This document shows, one piece after another, positions 25,235 to 34,020 of a DNA stretch of 64,000 bases; the stretch's first letter is position 1, and each line of letters opens with the position of its first letter. Made by a program: the position numbers and the translations under genes. The DNA comes from Thiomicrorhabdus sp965603495 (GTDB lineage Bacteria; Pseudomonadota; Gammaproteobacteria; Thiomicrospirales; Thiomicrospiraceae), in contig CBFDDF010000005.1 of assembly GCA_965603495.1 (NCBI GenBank), forward strand, positions 124,001-188,000. Direction: 5' to 3'. The notes beneath the pieces were generated by a model. That model saw only the letters and a list, made by a program, of their open reading frames with translations. It was not told the DNA's origin and did no database searches.

Positions 25235-28007
25235 GTTGTCTGTTAAAGAAAAGGATTTGCTTCAAAGAGTTCATGCAAGCCCTGAGCTTAGAACGTTATT
25301 TTTTAGAAAGGTAAAAGGCGTAAAGTGGTTTGATGCATTGAATGCGGCAGGTTATTTTGAGGCTAGAAATATTCCTGAACCTAGAGCCTCAAAGCAAGAG
25401 GGGTTTGTCACTATATTAAAGTGGGATATTTGTGATTATCTCTTGAAAACCGTGCAAGAACTTGACGAGACAACTGGCCCTGACTATTACCCTCGTTTTT
25501 TAAAGATTATTGTTGATGCAACAAATTATGCTAAGGGAAATGGGTTTGGAAACTACCAAACTTGGTGGCTGTTTTCTGAAATTATCTCGCATATTCCGCA
25601 TGAATTTATTTCGGTTGAGTTTTTAGACTCGGTTGATTATTGGTTAAGTGACAATATTGAAACCGGACTTGTGGTCAAGGAAATTGGCGAAAAATGGCTT
25701 TTAAAGCTACTTAACGAACAAGGTGAACATGAACTAACCCTTGCAATGAAACTGCTCGAAATTCTATATGAGGTTCGTGTTGAAGAATCTGTTAAGGGGG
25801 AAGGTAAGCACGAGGTGTTTCTCCGGTTTGGCCATCATAATGCAGAAAAAATTACCCAAAAAATTGCTTTTTTATCTGGGGAAAAGCTTGAGGAAAAGGC
25901 CGTTTTATTGTTTCAGCACAATTTTGAAATGATTCTTGCGGCTCTGGGTAATGACTTGTGGTCCTCCTCATGGCAACCAGCTATAGAAGATCATAGCCAG
26001 AACAGAACGAGGGGGAGACCAGAAAATGTTTTCGTAAAAGCTTATAGAGATTCATTACGTGGTTACCTGTCTCAAGATTCTGTGAGTGGGTGTGACTATA
26101 TTGGTGAAATGCTTAAAAGCCCATATCAGACAATCCGAAGAATAGCTATATATACCATTTCACAGAACTTTCAGGCCTGTAATAAATACCTCGAAAAACT
26201 GATTTCCCCAAGCTACTTACATAGTAACTTTAGGCATGAGATGTGGCATCTTTTCAATTTAAATTATTTAGGTTTTGATGTAGAGCAGAAGAAAACGACT
26301 TTGGAACTTATTGGGAGCATAGTTAGGTTTGATGAGGATGAAAAGTTATTGGTAGGCGCAACAGCTTACAATCAGGCAATATGGTTCGCTGCTATTCAAG
26401 AAAAAGGGAGTAAAGAGCTAGGGCTCTATAAAAACGCGGTTGCCATAGCTAAAGCTGAACCAGATCATCCAGATTTCTCGAGTTATTTTTCTACAACATG
26501 GGGCGGACAAAACTCTCCTTATTCGATTGAAGATTTGGCAATATTGTCCATTGATGAGCTAGTAGAAACTCTGGTAACTTATAAAGGCAGCAGAGGATGG
26601 AAAGAGCCAGGAATTGAAGGGTTAGTTAATGCTGTCCAGCAACTTATAAAAGAATCGCCATTATATTTTTATACGAATTTGTCGAAGTTTTTAGGCCTTG
26701 ATGTCGCTTATACATATTCTGTTATTGAGGCGTATCGCTCTCTTTGGAATGAAAAGTCACAACTTCCTTGGGATGATATCTGGAATTATTTACTTAAATT
26801 TTGCATTGAGGTTATAAATAAAGAAGGATTTTGGAGTGAAAAAAACTCTGAGAAAAGGGAAGACTTTGTCGCGAATAGACATTGGATTGTTACATCTATA
26901 GGAAGATTAATTGAAGACGGCGTTAAATCAGATGCACATTCCATTGATGAGAAATATCACGATGAAATAGAATTATTGCTGGGGTTGCTTCTTAAAAATC
27001 AAGAAGGAAGTGAATTTGAAATAGATAGTGATGCTATGTCTATATCTATAAATAGTCCTCGTGGTCATTGTATAGAAGCTCTAATTAATTTTACTTTACG
27101 ATCTTGTCGCTTAGCGGATGAAAAAAATAACAAAAATCATATAGATGCTTGGGAGCATTTTCAGCATTACTATGACGATGAACTTAAGCGTCCAGATCAA
27201 GGTGAGTACGAGTTTGCGACACTCGTAACGAGCTATTTACCAAATTTTAGTTACATGTCTAATGATTGGGTTTTTAATAATCTAGATTTAATCTTCGATC
27301 AAACAAATCACTTGAAGTGGCTTTGTTCTATGCAAGGATATTCTCACGTTGGCGTTGTATACAAAGAAATTTATGACTATTTATCTAAACATGGCGATTT
27401 ATTGCTAGCTCTGGACGATGAAAAAATTTCAGATTCGGTTAAAGAAAAGGTTGTTCAGAATATTGTAGTAGCTTATATCAATGACTTCGATGAACAGGAG
27501 CTGATACATAAGCTCATTCAGCGAAACAATGTCAATGAGCTTCATAACTTGATTTGGTTTGTTGGCACATTTCGGAAGAGTAAAGAAGATACTACTCTTA
27601 AGGGCAAAGTTTATGAATTGTGGTTAGAGTTAATAGGAGTTATTAACCTTTCTAATAAGGAAGGAAGAATGTTGGCTTCAAGTTTATGTCGTTGGGCTAT
27701 TTTCGTTGACGTCTTGGATGAAGAAAAGCAAAAAATGCTCGAAGAAATTGCTCCTTATGCTCACGAGTCACATAATACGGTGGATCTGTTGAAGAGTCTT
27801 TCGGCTCTTAGTGATAAACAGCCCATAGAGGCTGGTGAAGTTTGGATGAAAATTATACAAGGATCTATTCCAGACTATCCTAAAGAAGCCATTCATAAAA
27901 TATTATCAAATTTATCATCTCAGGGTGCGGAAGGAAAGCGTTTAGCTCGTGATATTGAAAGTAAGTATCTCGAAAAGGGAGCACGGATATCAAGTTCCTT
28001 GTCGTGA
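25227..28007 (+). CDS. Large helical protein coupled to SIR2 (unknown, possible sensor)
   Basis: A 926-residue protein from the ATG at 25227, which overlaps the SIR2 stop by 8 nt. The frame is open from 25197 but the extra ten residues lack a ribosome site. It begins KEKDLLQRVHASPELRTLFFRKVKGVKWFDALNAAGYFEARNIPEP, a motif I associate with large uncharacterised proteins of defence islands. The rest is charged and alpha-helical, like a repeat scaffold. I see no Walker A, nuclease, TIR or HerA motif, so it is not SIR2-HerA, SIR2-pAgo or Thoeris. Its C-terminal part may match an uncharacterised domain family found fused to SIR2. Likely the recognition half of an NADase-type abortive system. Confidence 0.7.
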   Translation: MSKLSVKEKDLLQRVHASPELRTLFFRKVKGVKWFDALNAAGYFEARNIPEPRASKQEGFVTILKWDICDYLLKTVQELDETTGPDYYPRFLKIIVDATNYAKGNGFGNYQTWWLFSEIISHIPHEFISVEFLDSVDYWLSDNIETGLVVKEIGEKWLLKLLNEQGEHELTLAMKLLEILYEVRVEESVKGEGKHEVFLRFGHHNAEKITQKIAFLSGEKLEEKAVLLFQHNFEMILAALGNDLWSSSWQPAIEDHSQNRTRGRPENVFVKAYRDSLRGYLSQDSVSGCDYIGEMLKSPYQTIRRIAIYTISQNFQACNKYLEKLISPSYLHSNFRHEMWHLFNLNYLGFDVEQKKTTLELIGSIVRFDEDEKLLVGATAYNQAIWFAAIQEKGSKELGLYKNAVAIAKAEPDHPDFSSYFSTTWGGQNSPYSIEDLAILSIDELVETLVTYKGSRGWKEPGIEGLVNAVQQLIKESPLYFYTNLSKFLGLDVAYTYSVIEAYRSLWNEKSQLPWDDIWNYLLKFCIEVINKEGFWSEKNSEKREDFVANRHWIVTSIGRLIEDGVKSDAHSIDEKYHDEIELLLGLLLKNQEGSEFEIDSDAMSISINSPRGHCIEALINFTLRSCRLADEKNNKNHIDAWEHFQHYYDDELKRPDQGEYEFATLVTSYLPNFSYMSNDWVFNNLDLIFDQTNHLKWLCSMQGYSHVGVVYKEIYDYLSKHGDLLLALDDEKISDSVKEKVVQNIVVAYINDFDEQELIHKLIQRNNVNELHNLIWFVGTFRKSKEDTTLKGKVYELWLELIGVINLSNKEGRMLASSLCRWAIFVDVLDEEKQKMLEEIAPYAHESHNTVDLLKSLSALSDKQPIEAGEVWMKIIQGSIPDYPKEAIHKILSNLSSQGAEGKRLARDIESKYLEKGARISSSLS

Positions 28008-28171
28008 AATTAAAGTAGTTAAAGTCATTGGAGTTACAATTGGAATTAGTTTATTCGTTAAGAAGTTCCTGAGATAAAAATTTAAAACCATAAGCGAATT
28101 ACACTAGCTCTCACTAAGAAAGTATTCTACTTCTCAAACCATTAGGAGAATTTATTGTTCATTAATAATCG

Positions 28172-28272
28172 TTGTGTAATCCTCCCATTTTTAACGTACG
28201 AGTTTTGAGGCGTCTTCCTGGCAGATTACACACTTCATTTAAACCAAGGTTAAAAATGGAAAGGTTACAAAG
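28172..28272. repeat. Imperfect long inverted repeat (MITE-like, about 100 bp)
   Basis: The left arm ends CCCATTTTTAAC (to 28194) and the right arm starts GTTAAAAATGGAAAGG (from 28249). The arms are complementary over about 23 bp with a few mismatches, and an inner GTGTAATC/GATTACAC pair is also present. It lies in the 274-bp gap between the SIR2 partner and endA stops. It could be a bidirectional terminator or a small non-autonomous element. Confidence 0.5.
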
Positions 28273-28281
28273 TGCAAGTGA

Positions 28282-29013
28282 TTATTTTTTTAGTACATAA
28301 TGATTGCCTACACCCTGTACCTTAATAATCTTTTCATTCAATAAAACTTCATCTTTACTTACTGCGTCTTGCTTATCCCATTCATTGAATAGTTCAGATT
28401 GTCGTTTGCTATATGTCACTCCGTAAGTCTCGCTCATATAGAACGCAACACGAGCAATATCACCACGGATTGATATATCAGGAATAGCCACTCGACTTGA
28501 TACTTTAAATATTTTACCGTTGCCACGATATGTCATTGGATTTGAGCCTGTTAGGCTGTCTGAGAAAGGTTTGTTTGAACGATTGGCATTAATCTGACCT
28601 ACCGTTGGGCGAAGATTCACTAGGTCGTTGTGCGCGTTTCTAAAGTCAGAGTCGTGCGCTTGGCAATACTTTCTCGAACTGTCTTTGCTAGCCTTTGATT
28701 CAGCGACACACGAACGTTCTGTCTTATTCTTCTTGAGCATCCAACTGGCTGGAATGATGTGTTCAGCTTCGGTGCGACTGGCTCTGTTCATCTGCTTCTT
28801 AGGAAAAGCATTTTCTAATCCACAGCTAGCGAGATCGACTTTCTTCTTTGACCATTCGCAATTCGTGTAAAAGGTCTGGCCAGCGTTTGGATAGACTTTC
28901 TTGTAAAGGTTAGACTTTGCTTTTGAAAAGCTTGATGCAATGTCTGCATTTACTGTGAAGCTTAGTGCTAGAAGTAAGATTAAAATTAATGAGTAAATCT
29001 GCGAGTTTTTCAA
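28282..29013 (-). CDS. endA: Secreted endonuclease I (EndA/Dns/Vvn family)
   Basis: Periplasmic or secreted non-specific DNase. An N-terminal signal peptide (SLILILLLALSFTVNA|DI) precedes the mature enzyme. The bba-metal active site is EAEHIIPASWML with catalytic His85, followed by HNDLVNLRPTVGQINANRSN carrying the metal-binding Asn. Conserved cysteine-bearing segments NCEWSKKKVDLASCGLE are present. The length (243 aa) is typical. Its presence on a defence island is notable, since such enzymes degrade incoming extracellular DNA and can limit transformation. It is divergent from the methyltransferase-HNH gene (67-bp gap) and convergent with the SIR2 pair. Confidence 0.92.
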   Translation of the reverse strand: MKNSQIYSLILILLLALSFTVNADIASSFSKAKSNLYKKVYPNAGQTFYTNCEWSKKKVDLASCGLENAFPKKQMNRASRTEAEHIIPASWMLKKNKTERSCVAESKASKDSSRKYCQAHDSDFRNAHNDLVNLRPTVGQINANRSNKPFSDSLTGSNPMTYRGNGKIFKVSSRVAIPDISIRGDIARVAFYMSETYGVTYSKRQSELFNEWDKQDAVSKDEVLLNEKIIKVQGVGNHYVLKK

Positions 29014-29080
29014 TTTAATTCCCTATAATGAAATGTATGTTTTTTACTGTATCAAATATGTCAGGGGCAAGGTCATTTAG

Positions 29081-30763
29081 ATGGATGCAACAATCAGTTC
29101 TTATAATCAAAACGCCGATGACTTTAATAAACAATACCTGTCAAAGGCCGCGGAAGAAGTTCATCAGTCTTGGATAAAACATATGCCTAATGGTGGCCAA
29201 GCTCTTGATGTTGGTGCCGGTGTAGGGCGAGATGCAAAATGGTTGGCAGAAAATGGTTATGAAGTCATTGCGGTTGAACCAGCAGAAGAATTAAAAAAGC
29301 TGGGTGAATCTCTTACAAAAAATCTTCCAGTATTCTGGCTAGATGACACTTTGCCGGCTTTATCCAAAGTGTTCGAACTTGAAATGCGTTTTGACTTAAT
29401 TCTGTTAAGTGCTGTTTGGATGCATGTCCCAAAATCAGATAGAGAGAGGGCATTCAGAAAGCTCGCTAACCTGTTAAAGCCTGGTGGAGTAATGGTAATA
29501 ACCTTGCGCCACGGTAATAGTCCCGATAAACGAATTATGCATTCTGTGAGTGTTGATGAGCTTTCAGGCTTTGCTCAGACGCAAGGATTGATTGTTAAGG
29601 CTGTGACGGGTGATACGGACAAACTTAATAGGCAAGACGTACACTGGCAAACGATGGTGTTCAGTCTTCCTGATGATGGTTCAGGTGCATTTCCGACAAT
29701 TCGCAATATCTTAATCAACGATTCTAAATCCTCCACGTATAAGTTAGCTTTAGTTCGTGTGTTGTTAAGAATCGCTGATGGTCATCCAGGTGCGGTATTA
29801 AGACGTAAAGACAAAAGAGTTATTTTACCCTTAGGTTTAATTTCTCTATATTGGGCAAGACAGTATTTACCACTTGTTCAAGCAGGAATTCAGCAAAATG
29901 GTAATTCCAATAAAGGCATGGGCTTTATTAAAGAAGATGGTTGGAAAGTATTAGAGATGCGATCCGCCTCTGACTTTTCAATAGGTAATCTGTTTTTGGG
30001 TGATGATGCCGTTGCACTTCACAAGATGCTAAAGACAATTGGCCGTACTATTAAAGACATGCCCGCCAAATACATAACACTTCCAAACTCCGATAAACAA
30101 GTCTTCGAGGTCGATACCTTTGCTAATCGGATTAAAGACACTTCTATATACACCGATTTTGAAACACTCTCACAATACGGTGAATTTTCTATTCCAGAGA
30201 AGGTATGGGATTTAATGTCGCTTTATGCCTGTTGGATAGAGCCTGTTGCCATTAACGAATGGGTTAATGTCATGCAACGATATGAAAACAATAAGCTCAC
30301 TCCAAAACAACAACTTTTTGATGCCCTAGAGTGGATTAATCCTAAACGAACAACTAATGAAGCTAAGAAGCGAGTAGAGTCGCTCAAGAAAAGCCATCCC
30401 GTTAACTGTATTTGGAGTGACGTAGTGTTGAAAAAACAGTATGAAATTGATCATTGCTTACCTTTTGCAAGATGGCCAAATAATGACTTATGGAATTTAT
30501 TGCCGTCATCACAAAAAGCTAATCGAAGTAAAAGTGACAAGATAGCTTCCAACCAAAGATTACTTGGTGCGAAGGAAAATATTACAGAATGGTGGCAAGA
30601 AGCTTGGCTCTCAGACACCGTACTTCAACAAAAGTTTAATGCACAAGCGGTCATGTCACTGCCAGGGCTTAAAGGCAATGAACATGCTACTGATGATATA
30701 TTTGAAGCATTGGCGTTACAGCATGTAAGGGTAAGAGAGATGCAACAGTTAGTCGCATGGTGA
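29081..30763 (+). CDS. Methyltransferase-HNH endonuclease fusion protein
   Basis: A 560-residue protein. Residues 35-200 are a class I AdoMet methyltransferase (ALDVGAGVGRDAKWLAENGYEVIAVEP, then FDLILLSAVWMHVP and LLKPGGVMVITLRHG) of the small-molecule/protein type, with no DNA-methylase NPPF motif. A middle region (about 205-330) links to an HNH nuclease near 443-490 (C443 in CIWS, D457-H458 in EIDHCLPF, then WPNNDLWNLLPSSQKANRSKSDK). Such a fusion is neither a standard restriction enzyme nor a known modification pair. It stands alone between endA and the WYL gene. Role in nucleic-acid defence is inferred from location. Confidence 0.75.
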   Translation: MDATISSYNQNADDFNKQYLSKAAEEVHQSWIKHMPNGGQALDVGAGVGRDAKWLAENGYEVIAVEPAEELKKLGESLTKNLPVFWLDDTLPALSKVFELEMRFDLILLSAVWMHVPKSDRERAFRKLANLLKPGGVMVITLRHGNSPDKRIMHSVSVDELSGFAQTQGLIVKAVTGDTDKLNRQDVHWQTMVFSLPDDGSGAFPTIRNILINDSKSSTYKLALVRVLLRIADGHPGAVLRRKDKRVILPLGLISLYWARQYLPLVQAGIQQNGNSNKGMGFIKEDGWKVLEMRSASDFSIGNLFLGDDAVALHKMLKTIGRTIKDMPAKYITLPNSDKQVFEVDTFANRIKDTSIYTDFETLSQYGEFSIPEKVWDLMSLYACWIEPVAINEWVNVMQRYENNKLTPKQQLFDALEWINPKRTTNEAKKRVESLKKSHPVNCIWSDVVLKKQYEIDHCLPFARWPNNDLWNLLPSSQKANRSKSDKIASNQRLLGAKENITEWWQEAWLSDTVLQQKFNAQAVMSLPGLKGNEHATDDIFEALALQHVRVREMQQLVAW

Positions 30764-30994
30764 TGAGTGAGATTCTTAGCTATTTTCGTCAAGTAAAACG
30801 GATACATTAAACTTCCTTGGCCCATAATCACAAAAGAGATATCACCGTGTGCAGTAGGTAGTGTTTCAAGTTTGTAAGACGCATTAATTTAACGGTAATA
30901 AAACACCTGATAAGACTTACTGATTAAATGACTCTAGAGATATGGCCACTTTTATTTGACCACTATGCTATTTGCTTGAGCAAGATCATTTCTA

Positions 30995-31810
30995 TTAATT
31001 AAAAGAAACACTCTTGGGTAAAAATTTCTTCACTGATTCAATATTTCCAATAGCTAAAAGCTGTGTTTTAGGTGGAGTCTCTGTGAAGTTAGTCACCAGG
31101 TATGAATTTAAAGTGTAAATTAGCAAAGCCTGTCTGCAATGAAGGTTGAGGATGTTATCCCTCATATTAAAATCCAACCCAATAATACTTTTTTGTTCTT
31201 CAGACAAGGTTGGATTAGGGACTATAAACACTATAACCTCATTATTCCAAGCTTCATCATTTTCAATTTCAGATTGATCGTCAACTGTATCTATGAACTT
31301 GATTGTGTCGGCTTCAATCCTTGATAAATTAAAGTCTTTAAATAGACCACTTTCCTTTTCCCAGCCTCTAATGTGCCATCTGTAGCCCGAATTAATAACC
31401 GAATGAGGGTAAACAGTTCTAGGGATGTTTTTAGACGGGCTATTTAGAGAGTGGTATCTAAAGCTTACCGCCATCTTCTGATTTATCGCCTTATTTAAGA
31501 CTCTGTAAAGCTGTACTGGCATAAATGGTTTACTAGGAAGTACATTAACGGGATTATTACATTGAGACTTGATCAAATTCAAATAGGACTGAAAGTCACG
31601 ACTAGGAATTGTTTTCTCAAGATTAAAATCAGGCACATATCTCTTTATAGAGCCGTCATATTGAAGAGTGTTCGGATAGTTTTTTTTAATCTCCGCGAAA
31701 TTCTTGGAGGCTTGGTCTGCAGAGACACTAAAACGATACATTACATCCTGTCTGGATATCTCACCTTCCCAGTATGTTTTCATTAAAATATAAGCCAGGC
31801 GTTCTTTCAT
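30995..31810 (-). CDS. WYL-domain transcriptional regulator, divergent from Wadjet operon
   Basis: A 271-residue BrxR/CapW-like protein. It has an N-terminal helix-turn-helix (LAYILMKTYWEGEISRQDVMYRFSVSADQASKNFAEI), a WYL domain (about 105-180) with AVSFRYHSLNSPSKN and YRWHIRGWEKESGLFKDFNLSRIE, and a C-terminal module. It shares layout with the WYL regulator at 12888 but little obvious sequence beyond the motifs. It is transcribed away from jetA, and the 163-bp intergenic region holds three 18-bp tandem repeats that are good operator candidates. It probably represses Wadjet until infection or plasmid entry is sensed. Confidence 0.82.
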   Translation of the reverse strand: MKERLAYILMKTYWEGEISRQDVMYRFSVSADQASKNFAEIKKNYPNTLQYDGSIKRYVPDFNLEKTIPSRDFQSYLNLIKSQCNNPVNVLPSKPFMPVQLYRVLNKAINQKMAVSFRYHSLNSPSKNIPRTVYPHSVINSGYRWHIRGWEKESGLFKDFNLSRIEADTIKFIDTVDDQSEIENDEAWNNEVIVFIVPNPTLSEEQKSIIGLDFNMRDNILNLHCRQALLIYTLNSYLVTNFTETPPKTQLLAIGNIESVKKFLPKSVSFN

Positions 31811-31869
31811 GTTTCAGATTTACTTAGATTGCTTTATTGGAGTGTAATTTTACCAAAATAAAGGAATAT

Positions 31870-31941
31870 GGTTGTATATTTTTATAAGGTTGTAATTAAT
31901 TACAAGGTTGTACTTTTTTATAAGTGTATTTTAAGTATAAT
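31870..31941 (+). promoter_or_regulatory. Three 18-bp tandem operator repeats and jetA -10 box
   Basis: GGTTGTA recurs at 31870, 31888 and 31906, exactly 18 bp apart. Each unit also ends TATAA or TACAA, so the units are weak inverted repeats; the middle one contains the perfect palindrome TTGTAATTAATTACAA (31890-31905). TATAAT at 31936-31941 is a likely -10 for jetA, with a poor -35 that may depend on the repeats. The array lies between the divergent WYL gene and jetA. Confidence 0.65.
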
Positions 31942-31973
31942 CTGAAAGATATAAACTAATTAACGTATTTAAC

Positions 31974-33410
31974 ATGAATAATCTATTTGATTTCTATCCA
32001 GATGAAATATTCAAACCCTTAGCTAGCAAAAACCGATGGTTTTATTGGAGGGTTATTGCTGAGTTGCATGATGCTTTCTTTGGGGATGATGCTGATGCCG
32101 TTGACTCCATGATAGATGACTCTGAGGTAAAAAGAGCTATAGAAGACATCTTGATTGATACCGGTAAGGAGATAAATGAAGATGGAGAATCTAATACCCC
32201 TTTAACTACTGACGTAATTAAAAGTAACACAACGCAGATATTTAACTACCTTCGGGATAGTGGTTGGTTAAAAACGGATAAAAACGGGCTTAAGATTGGT
32301 GTCTATATGTCGCCTAGAATTGCTAACCTGGTTCAACTTTTGATGCTATCTCGCTATGAGATGTCAGAACAACTAGGGAGCCATGTCTTTCTGTTACGTT
32401 CAGTCCTTCAAAGTTTATTAGCCAAGCAAAGTTCGATGGAAGATGTCAGTACGGCTTTACGAGGAGCGGTAAATCAGGCAAGAGCAGTAAGTCAGTTAAT
32501 GAATGCGCTCAGTGCTGAGATGTTGGAGTTGTACGAGAAAATCGGAGAGGTTTCTGAATTAAGTTTAAAAGCAGATTTGTTTTTTAATCATTTTATTGAT
32601 AGCCCAGCCTTTAAAGTTCTCAACTCTCTCAATGGTGATAATCACCCTTACCGTTACAAAGCTGAAATTCTAAAAATGGTGGACCAACTTGAGTATTCAA
32701 GTATCAAAGATAAGGTCTTAGATCTTTACAGTGAAAGTGATGAAGCGGAAAAGCTTAGTGATCAATATTTTAATAATTTGAGAATCATTAGAAAAATTTT
32801 TAGTAATGTTGAAAATCTAAAGAGCCGTGTGGATCGTAATCACGGAAAATTGGTAAAAAGGGTAAATGAATCCATTCGCTATCAAAGACGTTACGGGAAT
32901 GGTATTGGTGTCTATGAAACCGTATTGAGCGAATTAAAAGCGGCAAAACTCAACTCCCATGATCTGCAGCTTGATAGTTTAGTGGTTGAACTGCAACCAG
33001 CTTACAGTGATGTGAATTTTAGATTGCCTGCTCAAAAAAAACCACCTATCGAATCATTACAAAAAGTTAGAAAACAACCATCTAAAAGAGATCTTCTCAG
33101 AAGCAAACTCAAACGAGAACTTAGAAAGCAATACCGTATGAATGATGAGAAGATCATTAAATTCTTAGAAGAAAATTTTGTTCAAAGCAAGTCAACTGAA
33201 CTTCTTTCAGAATTGATGGTCACTGATGATATTTATGACTATATCTGCTTTACGACCTTGAGAAGATTGTGTAATCCATCTCCTAAAAATCTTGCTCGTT
33301 ATCGAGAAGTATTTGCCAGGTACCGTTTTACTATTATTTCAGACCACCCAACATGGCATGATGCATGTCAATGTAGACCTTTCATTATTAACGAGGTGAA
33401 CCGTGTTTAG
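31974..33410 (+). CDS. jetA: Wadjet anti-plasmid system subunit JetA (kleisin, MukF-like)
   Basis: First gene of a four-gene Wadjet operon. Wadjet is a condensin-like machine that recognises and cuts small circular DNA, giving protection against plasmids. JetA is the kleisin that bridges the JetC heads and binds JetB. This 478-residue protein begins NNLFDFYPDEIFKPLASKNRWFYWRVIAELHDAFF, is helical throughout, and has a basic C-terminal part. Its assignment rests mainly on operon order, sizes (478/205/1133/391) and the clear JetC and JetD motifs. I cannot assign the Wadjet subtype with confidence. It overlaps jetB by 8 nt. Confidence 0.85.
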   Translation: MNNLFDFYPDEIFKPLASKNRWFYWRVIAELHDAFFGDDADAVDSMIDDSEVKRAIEDILIDTGKEINEDGESNTPLTTDVIKSNTTQIFNYLRDSGWLKTDKNGLKIGVYMSPRIANLVQLLMLSRYEMSEQLGSHVFLLRSVLQSLLAKQSSMEDVSTALRGAVNQARAVSQLMNALSAEMLELYEKIGEVSELSLKADLFFNHFIDSPAFKVLNSLNGDNHPYRYKAEILKMVDQLEYSSIKDKVLDLYSESDEAEKLSDQYFNNLRIIRKIFSNVENLKSRVDRNHGKLVKRVNESIRYQRRYGNGIGVYETVLSELKAAKLNSHDLQLDSLVVELQPAYSDVNFRLPAQKKPPIESLQKVRKQPSKRDLLRSKLKRELRKQYRMNDEKIIKFLEENFVQSKSTELLSELMVTDDIYDYICFTTLRRLCNPSPKNLARYREVFARYRFTIISDHPTWHDACQCRPFIINEVNRV

Positions 33411-34020
33411 AGAAATTAATGCCCTACTAGCCAGTGAAGGAATGGAGCTTGAAGATATTTCAAGTGCGGCCTCATATCTTTTAAAACATCAGTTTGCTTT
33501 CAGTTCTGGCTCTAGTTCAGACAGAAAGGTTTTTAACTTGATTGCCGAGCATAGTGGCACATTTGACAATATCTTCGCCTTGTTTGGATTTAGTCTGGTG
33601 GTTAATCATGAATATGGCTATGTAGGCTATTTACCAAGCAAGAAAAAACAATTCTCTATCCCATTAGACCAGAGTCACCTTTTATTAGTGTTAAGGGTGA
33701 TATACCACCGTGAGAGGGTTTCAGGTAATTCTGATAACGGACGGGTACTGATTACAGGCAGTCAATTGATTGAAGTTTACAAAGACTTGATAGGAAGAGC
33801 GGATTTGGATGATAACTTTTCTAAGTTCATGAGTTTAATCACCCCAATTAAGAACAAGCGTATTATTAAACTAGATGATGATAAGAATATTGAAACAGGA
33901 TTACCTAATATTACCATCATGCCCAGCATTGAAATAGTGGTGGATGAGGAGTTTGCTAATGGCGTTTTGGAAAAGGTACAAGAAGCCAAATTGAAGCAAG
34001 GAGAATCAGATGAAGCTTAA
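33403..34020 (+). CDS. jetB: Wadjet subunit JetB (KITE, MukE-like)
   Basis: A 205-residue KITE-type accessory subunit, counterpart of MukE. It starts with GTG inside the jetA end, preceded by GAGGTGAACC. Tandem winged-helix character: helices near residues 10-35, then GFSLVVNHEYGYVGYLPSKKKQFSIPLDQSHLLLVLRVIYHRE, a pattern common to JetB/DUF4194-like proteins. It overlaps jetC by 11 nt, keeping the complex subunits translationally linked. Confidence 0.85.
   Translation: MFREINALLASEGMELEDISSAASYLLKHQFAFSSGSSSDRKVFNLIAEHSGTFDNIFALFGFSLVVNHEYGYVGYLPSKKKQFSIPLDQSHLLLVLRVIYHRERVSGNSDNGRVLITGSQLIEVYKDLIGRADLDDNFSKFMSLITPIKNKRIIKLDDDKNIETGLPNITIMPSIEIVVDEEFANGVLEKVQEAKLKQGESDEA

Noticed and set aside
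26171..26180. CAGGCCTG inside the SIR2 partner gene as a degenerate island copy of the palindrome
   Set aside because: Only the inner eight bases match. An eight-base match is expected by chance about once in 64 kb.
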